Below are positions 17,601-26,192 of a DNA stretch of 64,000 bases, piece after piece. The notes below the pieces were generated by a model. The model had not been told where the DNA came from and ran no database searches. It saw only the letters and a program-made list of their open reading frames with translations. Origin of the DNA: Flagellimonas alvinocaridis. Lineage in GTDB: Bacteria > Bacteroidota > Bacteroidia > Flavobacteriales > Flavobacteriaceae. Position 1 is the first letter of the stretch. The number at the start of each line of letters is the position of its first letter. A program made the position numbers and the translations under genes. The stretch lies in contig NZ_SNTZ01000001.1 in NCBI RefSeq assembly GCF_004916895.1, positions 92,262-156,261 on the forward strand, given 5' to 3'.

Positions 17601-17968
17601 ACGGTAACACCTGTGGACCAGCCACCGTCATCCTTTATTCCAGATTGCTCCGTGACATCCTTAAACTTTAAATTTCCTTGGTTAAGGTAAAGTTTGTCTG
17701 GAACCATGTTTCCAGCAAAATACAGGTCTTGGAGGCCATCATTGTTAAAATCCCCAACCCCCACACCAGCACCTCCATAAAAATTGGCATAGCGAAGAAT
17801 ATTGTGCTCTTTAAGATCTCTTACCTCGTTAGAAAAAGATATTCCCGTGTATTCGGAATCCATCAATGTAAAACGAGGCGAATCTTTCTTTTCCTGTGCA
17901 ATGGCCACCCAAAAAGGGATAGCTGCCAGAGTCACCGTAAAAAACTGGCAAAGAGATAGCTTTAGCAT
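14627..17968 (-). CDS. Secreted FG-GAP/VCBS-repeat protein with ASPIC/UnbV domain
   Basis: 1113 aa with an N-terminal signal peptide (LCQFFTVTLAAIPFWVAIAQ). At least twelve calcium-binding DxDxDGxxD blades are visible (for example DFNNDGLQDLYFAG, DVNNDGHLDIYV, DFDNDGDLDLVV, DVNGDGLDDVFVGG, DYDADGDLDLTL), consistent with one or two beta-propellers. An ASPIC/UnbV-like segment lies near 520-600 (NYIRIKLKDKDHKSVFGAKVNVYLG). Such proteins often sit next to SusC/SusD pairs in marine Bacteroidota and are thought to bind glycans at the surface, but catalysis is unproven. It is downstream of susD on the same strand, separated by a terminator-like hairpin. Confidence 0.88.
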   Translation of the reverse strand: MLKLSLCQFFTVTLAAIPFWVAIAQEKKDSPRFTLMDSEYTGISFSNEVRDLKEHNILRYANFYGGAGVGVGDFNNDGLQDLYFAGNMVPDKLYLNQGNLKFKDVTEQSGIKDDGGWSTGVTVADVNNDGHLDIYVSRELYDDKPKWRTNLLYINKGDGTFEESAKKFGVDNDQRTRHATFLDYDKDGWLDLFLLIQPPNPGSLSDYKGTTLLQEQYNLKFYRNLGDDKFEDVTASAGLDMVGFPNGVCAGDINNDGWTDLYVANDFYAPDFLFINNQDGTFTNALENAMNHISYFSMGVDIADINNDNLLDIFVVDMVSEDNYRLKSNMSGMDRNSFWDVYNDGGYYQYMYNSLQLNNGNGTFSDVAQITGMEATDWSWSNLIADFDNDGLKDAFVTNGLLREIRNTDADKKVAEYIAKTRADWIKNHPDGGNLASIFDIIDLKKALEPIPSQPLKNYAFKNKGNLQFEKVREEWGLSQESFSNGAAYADFDNDGDLDLVVNNINEIAFVYRNNSESLGNSNYIRIKLKDKDHKSVFGAKVNVYLGNESQLGETTNVRGIYSTSEPYVHFGVGNHAQVDSVSVLWPNGTKTLLYNVKANSVLELSMDEGKPYTIKDKEKVPIFSDGSEIVGLQYQHEENKFDDYDIQVLLPHKMSQFGPSLAKGDVNGDGLDDVFVGGATGLPANLFVQQSNGNFIKSNETLWDKEKPFEDVDALFVDINGDGHLDLYVVSGGNEYPVNDFRYVDRLYMNDGKGNFSKAAIPNIGRDSGSVVKASDYDMDGDIDLFVGGRLWPHQYPLPASSMLLQNNNGQLVNVTRQVAPELENLGMVTDAVWSDYDADGDLDLTLVGEWMPITIFNNENGHLSKVTANGLMESSGWWFSIEQGDFDHDGDMDYIAGNLGLNYKYKTSKEKPFDIYYNDFDGNEKYDIVLGYYNDDKHYPLRGFSCSSEQVPMLKEKFKKYNVFAALELDEVYGNQNLKSALHYTASTFASSYVENLGNGDFKIHQLPRMAQLSNINDILVKDFNGDGNLDALVVGNLFVSEIETPRNDAGTGALLLGDGQGTFKALMGNESGFFNNADARKMTAMKILDRNFVIVVNNDGPLQVFEMNPE

Positions 17969-18008
17969 TGATCAAATGAATTTATTTCCTTGAAAATATA
18001 GCAAAAAT

Positions 18009-18030
18009 AAAGGGAAGTTTCCTTCCCTTT
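18009..18030 (-). terminator. Terminator after susD
   Basis: AAAGGGAAG (18009-18017), loop, CTTCCCTTT (18022-18030). On the minus strand a T-rich ATTTTTGC follows. It may attenuate read-through from susC/susD into the FG-GAP gene. Confidence 0.75.
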
Positions 18031-18102
18031 ATCAACTACTAACTCAGCTTAAAATTAACTTGAAAATTAAACTTAAAGTTTATAAAAACTACTGATTGGT
18101 TC

Positions 18103-19623
18103 CTACTGAGCATCCCACCAAACACGAGTGGTCAAGACGTCTGGTCCTTGACGTGAAATGGCCTCGTTATAGTTTTCAGGGTTGTTTACCTGCTCACTTT
18201 CCGAATAGGTCAACCTTCTTGGAATGGTACCATTGGTAACATTACCAGGATAGTTTACGGGAACCAAAACTGGGAAACCAGTTCTTCTCCAGTTGGAGAA
18301 TGATTCGTACTCATTCAAGAAAGTGGCGGCCCAATACTGTGTATTGATTTGCTCCAAGGCATTACCAGCATCATAAGGGTTATTAGCCAAATAGTCATCA
18401 ATGTCGGCAGAGGCAATTTCACCTCCAGGTCCGTACATGGCCAACATTTCCATAGCAGCCCTAACGCCATTGTTGTAATGGGTCTCGGCATCACCAGCAA
18501 GTCCCCATCTTACATTGGCCTCAGCCAACATAAACTCAACTTCGGCATAGGTTTGGAAGAACATTGGAGCATCAACTCCTGTAATTAACAACCTATTAGG
18601 CTCTGAATATGCTTGAACATTGGTTTCTCCTGTAAGATCTTCCAACAATCCAGCATCCAATCCATTAGGAAGTCCTTTTTGCGCTGCAGGATCTAAACGC
18701 TCAGCATCAGTCCTTTCTGTATCATCACCAACACTTAGAGGCAAGGATCCCAAAACGGTCAGTCTAGGATCACCGTTGTTGATCATAAAATCAACAAATG
18801 TCTTACTTAGACGTGGATTTCCATCAGCAAGGAAAACTTCTCCGTTTCCATTTTGGTTGATTCCCTCTGGACCATTGGAATGAGGCACATAAAAAATATC
18901 TGCGTTAGACTCCATAACCCCACCATTGATAGCTTTGGTTACCCAAGCTTGGGCACCGGCAGGATCTACTTTGATCAAACGGAATCCCAATCGTAACATT
19001 AGGGAATTTGCCAAACGCTTCCATTTGCCTTGATCCCCATTATAAATTACATCTGCCGAACCAAAACCTGAAGTTCCAGACCCTAAGGCAGCAGCAGACT
19101 CTTCCAATTCTTTTAGCATGTCTGCATAAATTTCACTCTGCGGATCATATTTAGGCTGCACAATCTGTCCAATTACAGCCTTACCTGCTTCGCTGTAAGG
19201 GATGTCTCCGTAAAGGTCTGTCAATCTGGAAAAAGCAAAAACTCGCAAAATACGTGTAATGGCTTTCATTTCATCAGGACTACTTTCGGTATCCAATTGA
19301 AGCAACATATCTTCAACTTGCTTCACTACCCCAGTATAATATCTGTCCATTAGAGAGGAAGCATATCCTCTGTTCCAAGTATACTTATCACCACTCCAGT
19401 ACCCAGCCGTTGTAGCAATGTGCTGCATCATGGTGGATTGGTATATTAAGTTGGCCCTCCAGTTGTCGTAACGCTCACTGGACGCCAACAATATTGCCGC
19501 TGTAAGTTTATTGGCAACATCTACCTGGACCGGTTTCGTTGGATTAACGTTCACGTCTTCAAAGCCCTCGTCACATGCTCCGAGCAAGAAGACAAACAAT
19601 ATGATATAAATTGATCTTTTCAT
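18103..19623 (-). CDS. SusD/RagB-family glycan-binding lipoprotein (SusD-like_2)
   Basis: 506 aa. The lipoprotein signal is MKRSIYIILFVFLLGAC, with the mature Cys17 followed by acidic residues (CDEGFEDVNVNP), a pattern linked to surface export. DVNVNPTKP and the later LARFSRLTDLYGDIPYSEA-like region (RVFAFSRLTDLYGDIPYSE, about 130-150) mark the SusD-like_2 group. It caps the partner SusC and delivers oligosaccharides or other ligands. The gene starts 12 bases after susC ends. Confidence 0.92.
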   Translation of the reverse strand: MKRSIYIILFVFLLGACDEGFEDVNVNPTKPVQVDVANKLTAAILLASSERYDNWRANLIYQSTMMQHIATTAGYWSGDKYTWNRGYASSLMDRYYTGVVKQVEDMLLQLDTESSPDEMKAITRILRVFAFSRLTDLYGDIPYSEAGKAVIGQIVQPKYDPQSEIYADMLKELEESAAALGSGTSGFGSADVIYNGDQGKWKRLANSLMLRLGFRLIKVDPAGAQAWVTKAINGGVMESNADIFYVPHSNGPEGINQNGNGEVFLADGNPRLSKTFVDFMINNGDPRLTVLGSLPLSVGDDTERTDAERLDPAAQKGLPNGLDAGLLEDLTGETNVQAYSEPNRLLITGVDAPMFFQTYAEVEFMLAEANVRWGLAGDAETHYNNGVRAAMEMLAMYGPGGEIASADIDDYLANNPYDAGNALEQINTQYWAATFLNEYESFSNWRRTGFPVLVPVNYPGNVTNGTIPRRLTYSESEQVNNPENYNEAISRQGPDVLTTRVWWDAQ

Positions 19624-19634
19624 AATTCTTTTTT

Positions 19635-22600
19635 TTAAAACTTAATGTTGCAACTTACTCCATAGCTTCTAGACGAAGGAACACCAAAATATTCAAGACC
19701 TTGTGAATTTCCAGAGTTATAAGCACTTTCTGGATCCACATTATCTATACTTCTCTTGATGTAAAATAGGTTCTGACCTATTAAACTCACATTAACACTG
19801 CTCAAGAACGTCTTATCCAATATTTTGCTTGGAAGTGAATAGCCTAAGCTTATTTGTCTAAACTTGATATAATCTGAATCTTCCACGAAATACTCAGCAA
19901 TATCGTTTACACGACCGTAGTAAGTTTCCAAATTCGCTGGAGTTACGGTAGTCGTAAAGGAAGTTCCCGTACCAGTATCCGCATTGAAAGTAGAACCATC
20001 GATTCCCGTAACGCTCAAGCCATTTTCCCTACCATTAAGAGTCTCTTTATGAAGTCCAGCCCCATAAGCAACAGTATTGGTACCTGAGAACAATTGACCT
20101 CCAAACTTACCATCAATCAAGAAACTTAAACTTAAGTTCTTATATCGGAATGTATTGGTAAAACCTACTTGCCAAGGTGGAACACCTTGACCCAAGATTT
20201 TTCTTTCTCCTTGTCTTGGGATTGGAACACCATCTCCATCCAAATCATATACAATGTTTCCGTCGTTATCCCTAACAAAAGAAGTTCCGAATATTACACC
20301 GTAGCGCTCCCCAACAACATGGGAAATGTTCACGTTCTGCGTACGTGGCTCATCCAAGGTCACATTTCCGTTCTCTGGGTTGGTTGCCGTTACCAAACCT
20401 TCGTTGAATGAAGCGTTTACAGAAGTATTCCACTCAAAGTTGGCATTACGTATTGGAGTACCGGAAAGCAACACTTCCACACCTTTGTTCTCAATCTTAC
20501 CAAGGTTTGCAGTTGCATTGTTGTACCCTGAAGCTATGGAAGTTGTAACATTTACAATATCATCTGTAGTTTCATTGGTATAGTACGCCAAATCCAAGGA
20601 CAGTCTGTTTCCAAAGAAGCGAGCATCAACACCTACTTCCACTTCACTCTTATTCCATGGCACCAAATTGGCATTTGGAACAGTACCACCAGTAACCCTA
20701 CCTAGAGGCTGACCCAAGTGCCCTTGACCAAATATCTCATAAGTCAAGGCCAACTGATAGGCCGAATCAGCTCCACCAGCTGTTTGCGCATAACCACCAC
20801 GTAACTTCAAGAAATCTATGGCAGTTGGCATTTCAAACATGTCCGAAAGAATCAAACTGGCATTCACCGAAGAGTAAAAATCATTGTTTGGTGTGGTCTT
20901 GCCTGGGAAAGAAAGTGTGGAGAACCAGTCATTTCTTCCTGTGAAGGTCAAGAACGCATAGTCTTTATATGAGAATTCAACAGACCCGTAAAGCGACCCT
21001 ATTTCTCTTTCGCTATACTCCCTACTTCTTCCTTGATTGGTCAAGTTTGCAACATCTTCCAAACCAGGAACGATGAATTGGGAACCATCCAGTCTAAGTC
21101 TTTCAAACTCAATAGAGTTTTTGTTGGCACCAAAAAATGCAGAAACACCAAATGCATCTGTGATATCCTTATCAATACCCAACATCAAGTCAGAATCTAT
21201 CTGGGAATATATACGTTCTTCTTCGTTCATGGCTCCAAGAGGAGTATAAGCTGTTCCCCAAGGCTCCACACCTGTAGACTTTCTTGTATAGTGGTCAATA
21301 CCAACCCTACCTGTTAAATATAACCAGTCTAAGATGTCGTAACGAAGCGACGTAGAAGCAATAATCCTGTTCTTGGTATCCTCATTCCTAAAATTATAGG
21401 CGGCCCAATATGGGTTTTGGGAGAATGTATTATCAGAATATGACCTTTCCCTACCATCTTCATCCGCACCAGGATTCATAAACCTTACATCCACGTTGGG
21501 AGAAAGAAGTCCCACAGTATAGTTGGCATTACCAGGTGCATCTGAAAGTCTTGGTCTGTTCATTACATCTTCCACGATGTATTTGGCATTGATCTGCGCA
21601 GTAAGTTTTTCATTCAATACTGCCCCGGCATTCAAGGAGAATGTTTTTCTGTTCAAACCAGAATTGGGAACAACATCATCATTGGAAAGATCAGAGGCCG
21701 AAAACCTAAAGTTCAAATCTTCCGATCCACTGGACAATGCCACAGTGTTAATAAAGGTAGAACCTGTCCTGTAGAAGTGATCGTAGTTGCTTCCCACATA
21801 TGAATATGGTCTTTCAACACCATCCCACTGCACCACAGAGGACCCATCCAATCTAGAACCCCAAGCGGAGTTACCAAAAGCCAAAGCTTCAGCTTGGGAA
21901 GTAGGCGCTTCACCAAATCTACCTTGACCATACTCGGTCTGAAAATCAACAAGACTGGTGTTGACCTTATCAAACTGGACTGAGGTACTGAATTCAACCC
22001 CAAAACCTTTTTGATCTCTACCACTCTTTGTAGTAATCAAGATTACACCGTTACCACCCCTAGATCCGTAGAGTGCAGTAGCCGAACCACCTTTTAGCAC
22101 AGATACCGACTCGATATCATCTGGGTTGATACTGGAGATACCGTCACCTCCATCATTACCTCCCCACAAACTTGCGGCTCCGTTGTTGTCGTTTCCAATA
22201 GGAATACCATCAACAACATACAATGGCTGGTTGTTTCCTGTAAGAGTACTGTTACCCCTAATGATAACCCTACTGGAACCTGCGGCCCCTGTTGAGTTTT
22301 GGGTAATGTTCACCCCCGCAATCTTACCTTGAAGCGCATTGATCGCGTTTGGGGTTTTGATCGAAGAAATTTCTTCGCCCCCAACTTCAGTAAGGGAGTA
22401 CCCCAATGCCTTGGTTTCTTTCCTGATACCCAAAGCGGTCACCACCACTTCACCAAGTTGCTCTGCATCTTCCTGCATAGTCAGGTTGATTGAGGTTCTT
22501 CCGTTCGCCGGAACCTCAACAGTTCGCATTCCCAATGAAGAAAACACCAAGGTTGCATTTCCGCCTGATACGGTTATGCTGTAGTTTCCATCAAAATCCG

Positions 22601-22757
22601 ATGATACACCATTACTGGTTCCTTTTTCAACAATGTTGACTCCAGGAAGCGGAACCCCCGCTTCATCAGAAACCGTTCCGGTAATTGTTTGCGCCAAAGC
22701 CCCCTGTATAGAGAACAACACCGCAAAAACAAGTACATACTTTAGTTTTTGAATCAT
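19635..22757 (-). CDS. SusC/RagA-family TonB-dependent outer-membrane transporter
   Basis: 1040 aa with a signal peptide (LVFAVLFSIQGALAQ) and a carboxypeptidase-D-like domain (TITGTVSDEAGVPLPGVNIVEKG, about 24-100). The TonB box/plug region follows (LGEVVVTALGIRKETKALGYS to GVILITTKSG, about 101-250), then a 22-strand barrel ending in the aromatic CNIKF. It imports ligands bound by SusD in a TonB-driven manner. A Bacteroidota-type promoter lies at 22807-22837 and a conserved motif is just upstream of that. The substrate is unknown; nearby GH20-like and NagB-like genes hint at an amino-sugar glycan. Confidence 0.95.
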   Translation of the reverse strand: MIQKLKYVLVFAVLFSIQGALAQTITGTVSDEAGVPLPGVNIVEKGTSNGVSSDFDGNYSITVSGGNATLVFSSLGMRTVEVPANGRTSINLTMQEDAEQLGEVVVTALGIRKETKALGYSLTEVGGEEISSIKTPNAINALQGKIAGVNITQNSTGAAGSSRVIIRGNSTLTGNNQPLYVVDGIPIGNDNNGAASLWGGNDGGDGISSINPDDIESVSVLKGGSATALYGSRGGNGVILITTKSGRDQKGFGVEFSTSVQFDKVNTSLVDFQTEYGQGRFGEAPTSQAEALAFGNSAWGSRLDGSSVVQWDGVERPYSYVGSNYDHFYRTGSTFINTVALSSGSEDLNFRFSASDLSNDDVVPNSGLNRKTFSLNAGAVLNEKLTAQINAKYIVEDVMNRPRLSDAPGNANYTVGLLSPNVDVRFMNPGADEDGRERSYSDNTFSQNPYWAAYNFRNEDTKNRIIASTSLRYDILDWLYLTGRVGIDHYTRKSTGVEPWGTAYTPLGAMNEEERIYSQIDSDLMLGIDKDITDAFGVSAFFGANKNSIEFERLRLDGSQFIVPGLEDVANLTNQGRSREYSEREIGSLYGSVEFSYKDYAFLTFTGRNDWFSTLSFPGKTTPNNDFYSSVNASLILSDMFEMPTAIDFLKLRGGYAQTAGGADSAYQLALTYEIFGQGHLGQPLGRVTGGTVPNANLVPWNKSEVEVGVDARFFGNRLSLDLAYYTNETTDDIVNVTTSIASGYNNATANLGKIENKGVEVLLSGTPIRNANFEWNTSVNASFNEGLVTATNPENGNVTLDEPRTQNVNISHVVGERYGVIFGTSFVRDNDGNIVYDLDGDGVPIPRQGERKILGQGVPPWQVGFTNTFRYKNLSLSFLIDGKFGGQLFSGTNTVAYGAGLHKETLNGRENGLSVTGIDGSTFNADTGTGTSFTTTVTPANLETYYGRVNDIAEYFVEDSDYIKFRQISLGYSLPSKILDKTFLSSVNVSLIGQNLFYIKRSIDNVDPESAYNSGNSQGLEYFGVPSSRSYGVSCNIKF

Positions 22758-22806
22758 GTTAGTTTTTTTTGTTTGATTGTTAGATAATAGTCGAGTTTAA
22801 TTAACT

Positions 22807-22837
22807 TAAAGTTAACACAAAAAGTGAAAATCCCCAA
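22807..22837 (-). promoter_or_regulatory. susC promoter, TTGG-N19-TAACTTTA
   Basis: On the minus strand a -33 TTGG (22834-22837) and a -7 TAACTTTA (22807-22814) are 19 bases apart. This fits the Bacteroidota TTTG-N19/21-TAnnTTTG consensus, with a ~45-base leader to the ATG at 22757. Confidence 0.6.
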
Positions 22838-22860
22838 TACTTGGAGATTCCTGAAAAATT

Positions 22861-22873
22861 TTCGACCAACAAC
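22861..22873 (+). promoter_or_regulatory. Shared motif copy A (TTCGACCAACAAC)
   Basis: It lies directly upstream of the susC -33 element, where an activator would bind, and follows an AAAAATT tract as in the other copies. Binding by the LytTR regulator encoded at 26189 is a guess. Confidence 0.4.
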
Positions 22874-23100
22874 GGAGGTGAAAGGCCGAATGGCATATTT
22901 ATTTCTTAAAATGACAAATGATTAGTTTTTAAAATGGCAATGCCCTAAAATAAGCGTTTACAAATTGCATTTTTATTAATGCGTCTTTTAAGGTAGAACC
23001 ACGCAATATCCCTACCAAGACCCAAACCCCTTAAGATTATGACCATTAGGCAAAAGCTTTCGCCAAACAATTATTTTACATTGCAGAGACCACACAAAAT

Positions 23101-23133
23101 AAGACCGGCCAACTTAAAAAGTTGGCCGGTCTT
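23101..23133 (-). terminator. Strong hairpin, probable terminator of the CBM9-like operon
   Basis: AAGACCGGCCAAC (23101-23113) pairs perfectly over 13 bp with GTTGGCCGGTCTT (23121-23133) around a 7-base loop. Modest T-runs lie on both sides. It is about 210 bases after the stop of the GH20-like lipoprotein gene. Confidence 0.75.
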
Positions 23134-23214
23134 TAGGCAATTAACTAAAACTAAAGTATTCATACTGATTACTAGTCTTAAAAGTGCTACAATAGAATCT
23201 AGTGGAGAAAAAAT

Positions 23215-23227
23215 TTAGACCAACGAC
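23215..23227 (+). promoter_or_regulatory. Shared motif copy B (TTAGACCAACGAC)
   Basis: Identical over 14 bases to copy C at 30672-30685. It sits between the hairpin at 23101 and the end of the lipoprotein gene, so which promoter it would serve is unclear. Confidence 0.3.
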
Positions 23228-23343
23228 TACGCTTGATAGCTCAACATCAAGGACCTAGATTACAAAAAGATTCCCGAACAGGTTTAATCCGGTAACTCCC
23301 TCAATTTTAATTGATAATAAAAAACATGTGGATTCTCTACCTA

Positions 23344-23808
23344 TTAGCGATAGCTTTCCTGAATTTCAATTGCAGGTACTTTCCAAACCATTTCCTTGGT
23401 TTCTGGTATATTGGAAAGCAAGGTTGCCAGCTTTTCCTGCGCATGTTCAAACCCTTCCCGGGAAGAGGATTCCATGATAATACGATTGGATGTTACGGAC
23501 AAAAGGTAAGCCCCTTCTTCCAACTCAGGGTTCATTTTAAGCAAAACATAGTTCTTCTCGGGCTCTTGCGCTGCAATTTTTGGCTCCCATCCCATCACTT
23601 CTTGAAACATGGGCTTCAGCACAAACAAAGAAGTGTCATCGGTTTGGGAGTCAAACACAAAATAGGTTTCCCTTGTAAGCTCAAATTGCTGTTTGCTTCC
23701 ATTTTCTTTAGCCTGAACATGTCTTGGTGGTGCCCCTATATTATCCAAACAAGATAAGGCCAAAAGAGCTACAAGAAACGCAATAACCACTTGTTTGTTC
23801 ATAAGCAT
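23344..23808 (-). CDS. Lipoprotein resembling the GH20 N-terminal (GH20b) domain without a catalytic barrel
   Basis: 154 aa with lipobox LLALSC (Cys about 20). Residues 40-150 resemble the small domain that precedes GH20 catalytic barrels: YVLLKMNPELEEGAYLLSVTSNRIIMESSSREGFEHAQEKLATLL, matching the GYTLEVTPDQINISGKNAKGVFYGIQSL region of the GH20 enzyme at 53620. It stops after VPAIEIQESYR, where a full GH20 would continue with PRF.YRGMHLD. No barrel sequence follows in any frame of the ~200-base downstream gap. It could be a truncated hexosaminidase or a stand-alone accessory/binding protein. It follows the CBM9-like gene by one base. Confidence 0.65.
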   Translation of the reverse strand: MLMNKQVVIAFLVALLALSCLDNIGAPPRHVQAKENGSKQQFELTRETYFVFDSQTDDTSLFVLKPMFQEVMGWEPKIAAQEPEKNYVLLKMNPELEEGAYLLSVTSNRIIMESSSREGFEHAQEKLATLLSNIPETKEMVWKVPAIEIQESYR

Positions 23809-23809
23809 G

Positions 23810-24880
23810 TTATTTTATGGGATAATATTTACCATCTTCAGTAATGATATATGACTTGCCTGTAAATGGACTTTTGGCTTGTATGGACCATCCAACCCTA
23901 TGCACCTCCATATCCAATTCAACTTTTGTCCCATCCTCCAATACTGGCCTTGAATCAAGTTCAGCCAAATCCGTAGCCCATTTCCCATTCTTTGAACGAT
24001 GTTCTTTCTGTGCCCTGTATAATTTGTACAGCAGCCATCTGATTTGCTCGTCTCGTGGAATAACAAAGGAATCCTCATCACCTGCAACATTTGGGGAAAA
24101 ATAGGCATATCCCCAATGTTCTGGCTCGTGCATGTTGATTACCCCTTGTGGGGACCACACCCAATTATATTCCCTGAGAAACTTCCCATTGACATCCTTT
24201 TTTCTACCATATTTCCCATTCGTCAACTCAAAGTCCCAGTTAACCCTGGAAAAGTTTACCCGCCAAAACTCACCTTCCGGTATTTTGTTACCTCCACTGG
24301 CCTCTGTAAGGACAGACCAAGGCATGGCCACCTCCACGCTCCAACCTTTGTCCATATCACTTGGATCATTAAGGGAGCCATCAATATGTACCGCCGATTT
24401 AAGACCAAGAATTTCCCAACTATCCACTACGGGGCTATGCTCCCTGTAAGGCTTGGTCAGATAAAGATCCCAAACCGTGTTGAGGGCATTCATTTCAAAT
24501 TCATAATAATTATGGGTGTCTCCATCTGGGTCAATAAATATCTCAAAATCGTTGTTGTAAAAAATAACCGTATCCCTTTGTTTCAGGTTTGCCCATACAT
24601 GGGGCTCCTTAAGCTCGGCAAAGAAGTACATATAATTTTCATCCCACAACATGCGCACGTTAGTTTGGTAGGCAGGTGATTTAACACCTTCGATATCTAT
24701 GAAGTTTTCGGAGACTTGGGCTTTTTCCCATGCCATCTCTTTGGCTTGCCCATCTATGGTAAGAGGTTCTTCAGCTTTATACACTACTATGGACCGGGGT
24801 TCTTTTATTCCCTGACCCAAGCCTATTGCATACCCACACATTACCAAAATAAAAAAAAGCCTTTGAGCCATGCCCTTCAT
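23810..24880 (-). CDS. Secreted carbohydrate-binding family 9 (CBM9-like) protein
   Basis: 356 aa with an N-terminal signal peptide (MAQRLFFILVMCGYAIGLGQ). It has a CBM9/DOMON-type beta-sandwich at ~35-250: PLTIDGQAKEMAWEKA, LWDENYMYFFAELKEPHVWA, NDFEIFIDPDGDTHNYYEFEMNA, GWSVEVAMPWSVL, FWRVNFSRVNWDFE. A C-terminal 80-residue extension includes LLYKLYRAQKEHRSKNGKWATDLAEL, a helix like that of pilin-type G domains, and a small beta module. It probably binds glycans outside the cell or in the periplasm. It is followed directly by the GH20b-like lipoprotein and is divergent from lytS. Confidence 0.85.
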   Translation of the reverse strand: MKGMAQRLFFILVMCGYAIGLGQGIKEPRSIVVYKAEEPLTIDGQAKEMAWEKAQVSENFIDIEGVKSPAYQTNVRMLWDENYMYFFAELKEPHVWANLKQRDTVIFYNNDFEIFIDPDGDTHNYYEFEMNALNTVWDLYLTKPYREHSPVVDSWEILGLKSAVHIDGSLNDPSDMDKGWSVEVAMPWSVLTEASGGNKIPEGEFWRVNFSRVNWDFELTNGKYGRKKDVNGKFLREYNWVWSPQGVINMHEPEHWGYAYFSPNVAGDEDSFVIPRDEQIRWLLYKLYRAQKEHRSKNGKWATDLAELDSRPVLEDGTKVELDMEVHRVGWSIQAKSPFTGKSYIITEDGKYYPIK

Positions 24881-25051
24881 TTATCCACTATTGTTTTCGC
24901 ATCTAGTATTACATTGATTGCAAACACATTATGACCGGGACTCCTTCAATGAAAATAAATTCCTTTCTTTGCCAAAAATGGAACCTTGGGCCAAAATGGT
25001 GTTTGAATCATGGTAAAAATTCCTAATTTAATCTGTATTTACAGTTCTTTA

Positions 25052-25064
25052 TTAGACCAATGAC
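25052..25064 (+). promoter_or_regulatory. Shared motif copy D (TTAGACCAATGAC) in the CBM9/lytS divergent gap
   Basis: It lies 46 bases before the sensor kinase ATG and about 170 bases before the CBM9-like ATG on the other strand, so it could act on either. A 12-base inverted repeat, CTGTA-TT-TACAG (25033-25044), sits next to it. Confidence 0.35.
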
Positions 25065-25109
25065 AGCTGACCGAGGACAAATGTTTAAAAAAAGTAACCT
25101 TTTGTTTTA

Positions 25110-26192
25110 ATGTATCTTCAAAAACAAATCAAGAATAAATTTTTAGTGAACGCCGTGGCAGAATACAAAATCACGGCATGGCATCATGTTGTGTTCTGGG
25201 CCATTTATTTCACTTTTAATTTTCTGAGGTGGGGGAGCTATTTTAACGATTACCTGTATTCTTTCAAGTCGAATCTCTTAGGGTTTCCGATTCATATTTT
25301 CCTTACATATTTTACCATTTATTATTTAATCCCAAAGTTCATATTTAAACGGAAGTTCTTCACTTTCATGATCATTCTCATATCGAGTATTTTTCTGATG
25401 GTGTTCCTTAAATATCTTCTTACCTATAGCCTGATAAGCTACAACGTTTGGCCAGAAGGCCCTGAAACCCATAGCCTTACATTTAATTACGCCATAGTAA
25501 TGATGCTCGGCGAACTCTATGTAATCACTTTTGTAGCTTCCATAAAACTGACCATTGATTGGTTGCGTGAGACAGGGCGGGTTGCCAAACTTGAAAAAGA
25601 GCAACTGGAGACCGAGCTTCGATTTCTACGGGCACAAATATCCCCACACTTCTTTTTCAACACGCTCAACAACATTTACTCCCTTAGTCTTGAAAAGTCG
25701 GACAAAACCCCTGAGACCATCATAAAATTGTCTGATCTTATGCGATACGTACTGTACGAGACAAAGGATAAGGACCAAAGCCTGGCCAAGGAAATTGTTT
25801 TCATAAAGAATTATCTAGATCTGGAGAAAATAAGATACACCCAGAACCTTCAACTTGATTTCAATGTTATTGGAAATCCAAAAGGCAAAAGAATCGCCCC
25901 TATGTTGCTGGTCCAGTTCATTGAAAATGCTTTTAAGCATGGCGCCAATCAGAATATTGGGAAAGTCAAAATAAGCATCGAGATAAAAATCGAAGAAAAA
26001 TTCCTATACTTTAGAATTAGCAACACAAAACCCAAAAACCATATCTTGCCGACCAAAAAGAAAACGGGCGGCATAGGACTTTCCAATGTGGAGAAAAGAT
26101 TAAAACTGCGTTATGGAGATGAAGAATACCGTTTGGGTATCTATGAGGAATCAGACGAATATGTTGTAAACTTAAAGCTCAAGCTCAGATGA
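25110..26192 (+). CDS. LytS-type sensor histidine kinase
   Basis: 360 aa with four predicted membrane segments in the first ~150 residues. Then comes the His_kinase region: RFLRAQISPHFFFNTLNNIYSLSLE with phospho-acceptor His in SPHFFFN (about 180), the N-box VQFIENAFKHG (about 268) and the G-box GGIGLSNVEKRL (about 325). There is no periplasmic sensor domain of any size, so the signal is probably sensed in the membrane. Its stop overlaps the response-regulator start (ATGA at 26189). Its location among glycan-uptake genes suggests it regulates them, in place of the usual hybrid two-component system. Confidence 0.92.
   Translation: MYLQKQIKNKFLVNAVAEYKITAWHHVVFWAIYFTFNFLRWGSYFNDYLYSFKSNLLGFPIHIFLTYFTIYYLIPKFIFKRKFFTFMIILISSIFLMVFLKYLLTYSLISYNVWPEGPETHSLTFNYAIVMMLGELYVITFVASIKLTIDWLRETGRVAKLEKEQLETELRFLRAQISPHFFFNTLNNIYSLSLEKSDKTPETIIKLSDLMRYVLYETKDKDQSLAKEIVFIKNYLDLEKIRYTQNLQLDFNVIGNPKGKRIAPMLLVQFIENAFKHGANQNIGKVKISIEIKIEEKFLYFRISNTKPKNHILPTKKKTGGIGLSNVEKRLKLRYGDEEYRLGIYEESDEYVVNLKLKLR

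Larger units (their letters stand above)
22758..23343. other. 586-base intergenic region upstream of susC
   Basis: No gene seen. It holds the susC promoter (22807-22837), two copies of the shared motif (22861-22873 and 23215-23227) and a strong hairpin at 23101-23133 that likely ends the operon to the right. 22880-23100 and 23140-23210 show nothing I can interpret. Confidence 0.7.
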
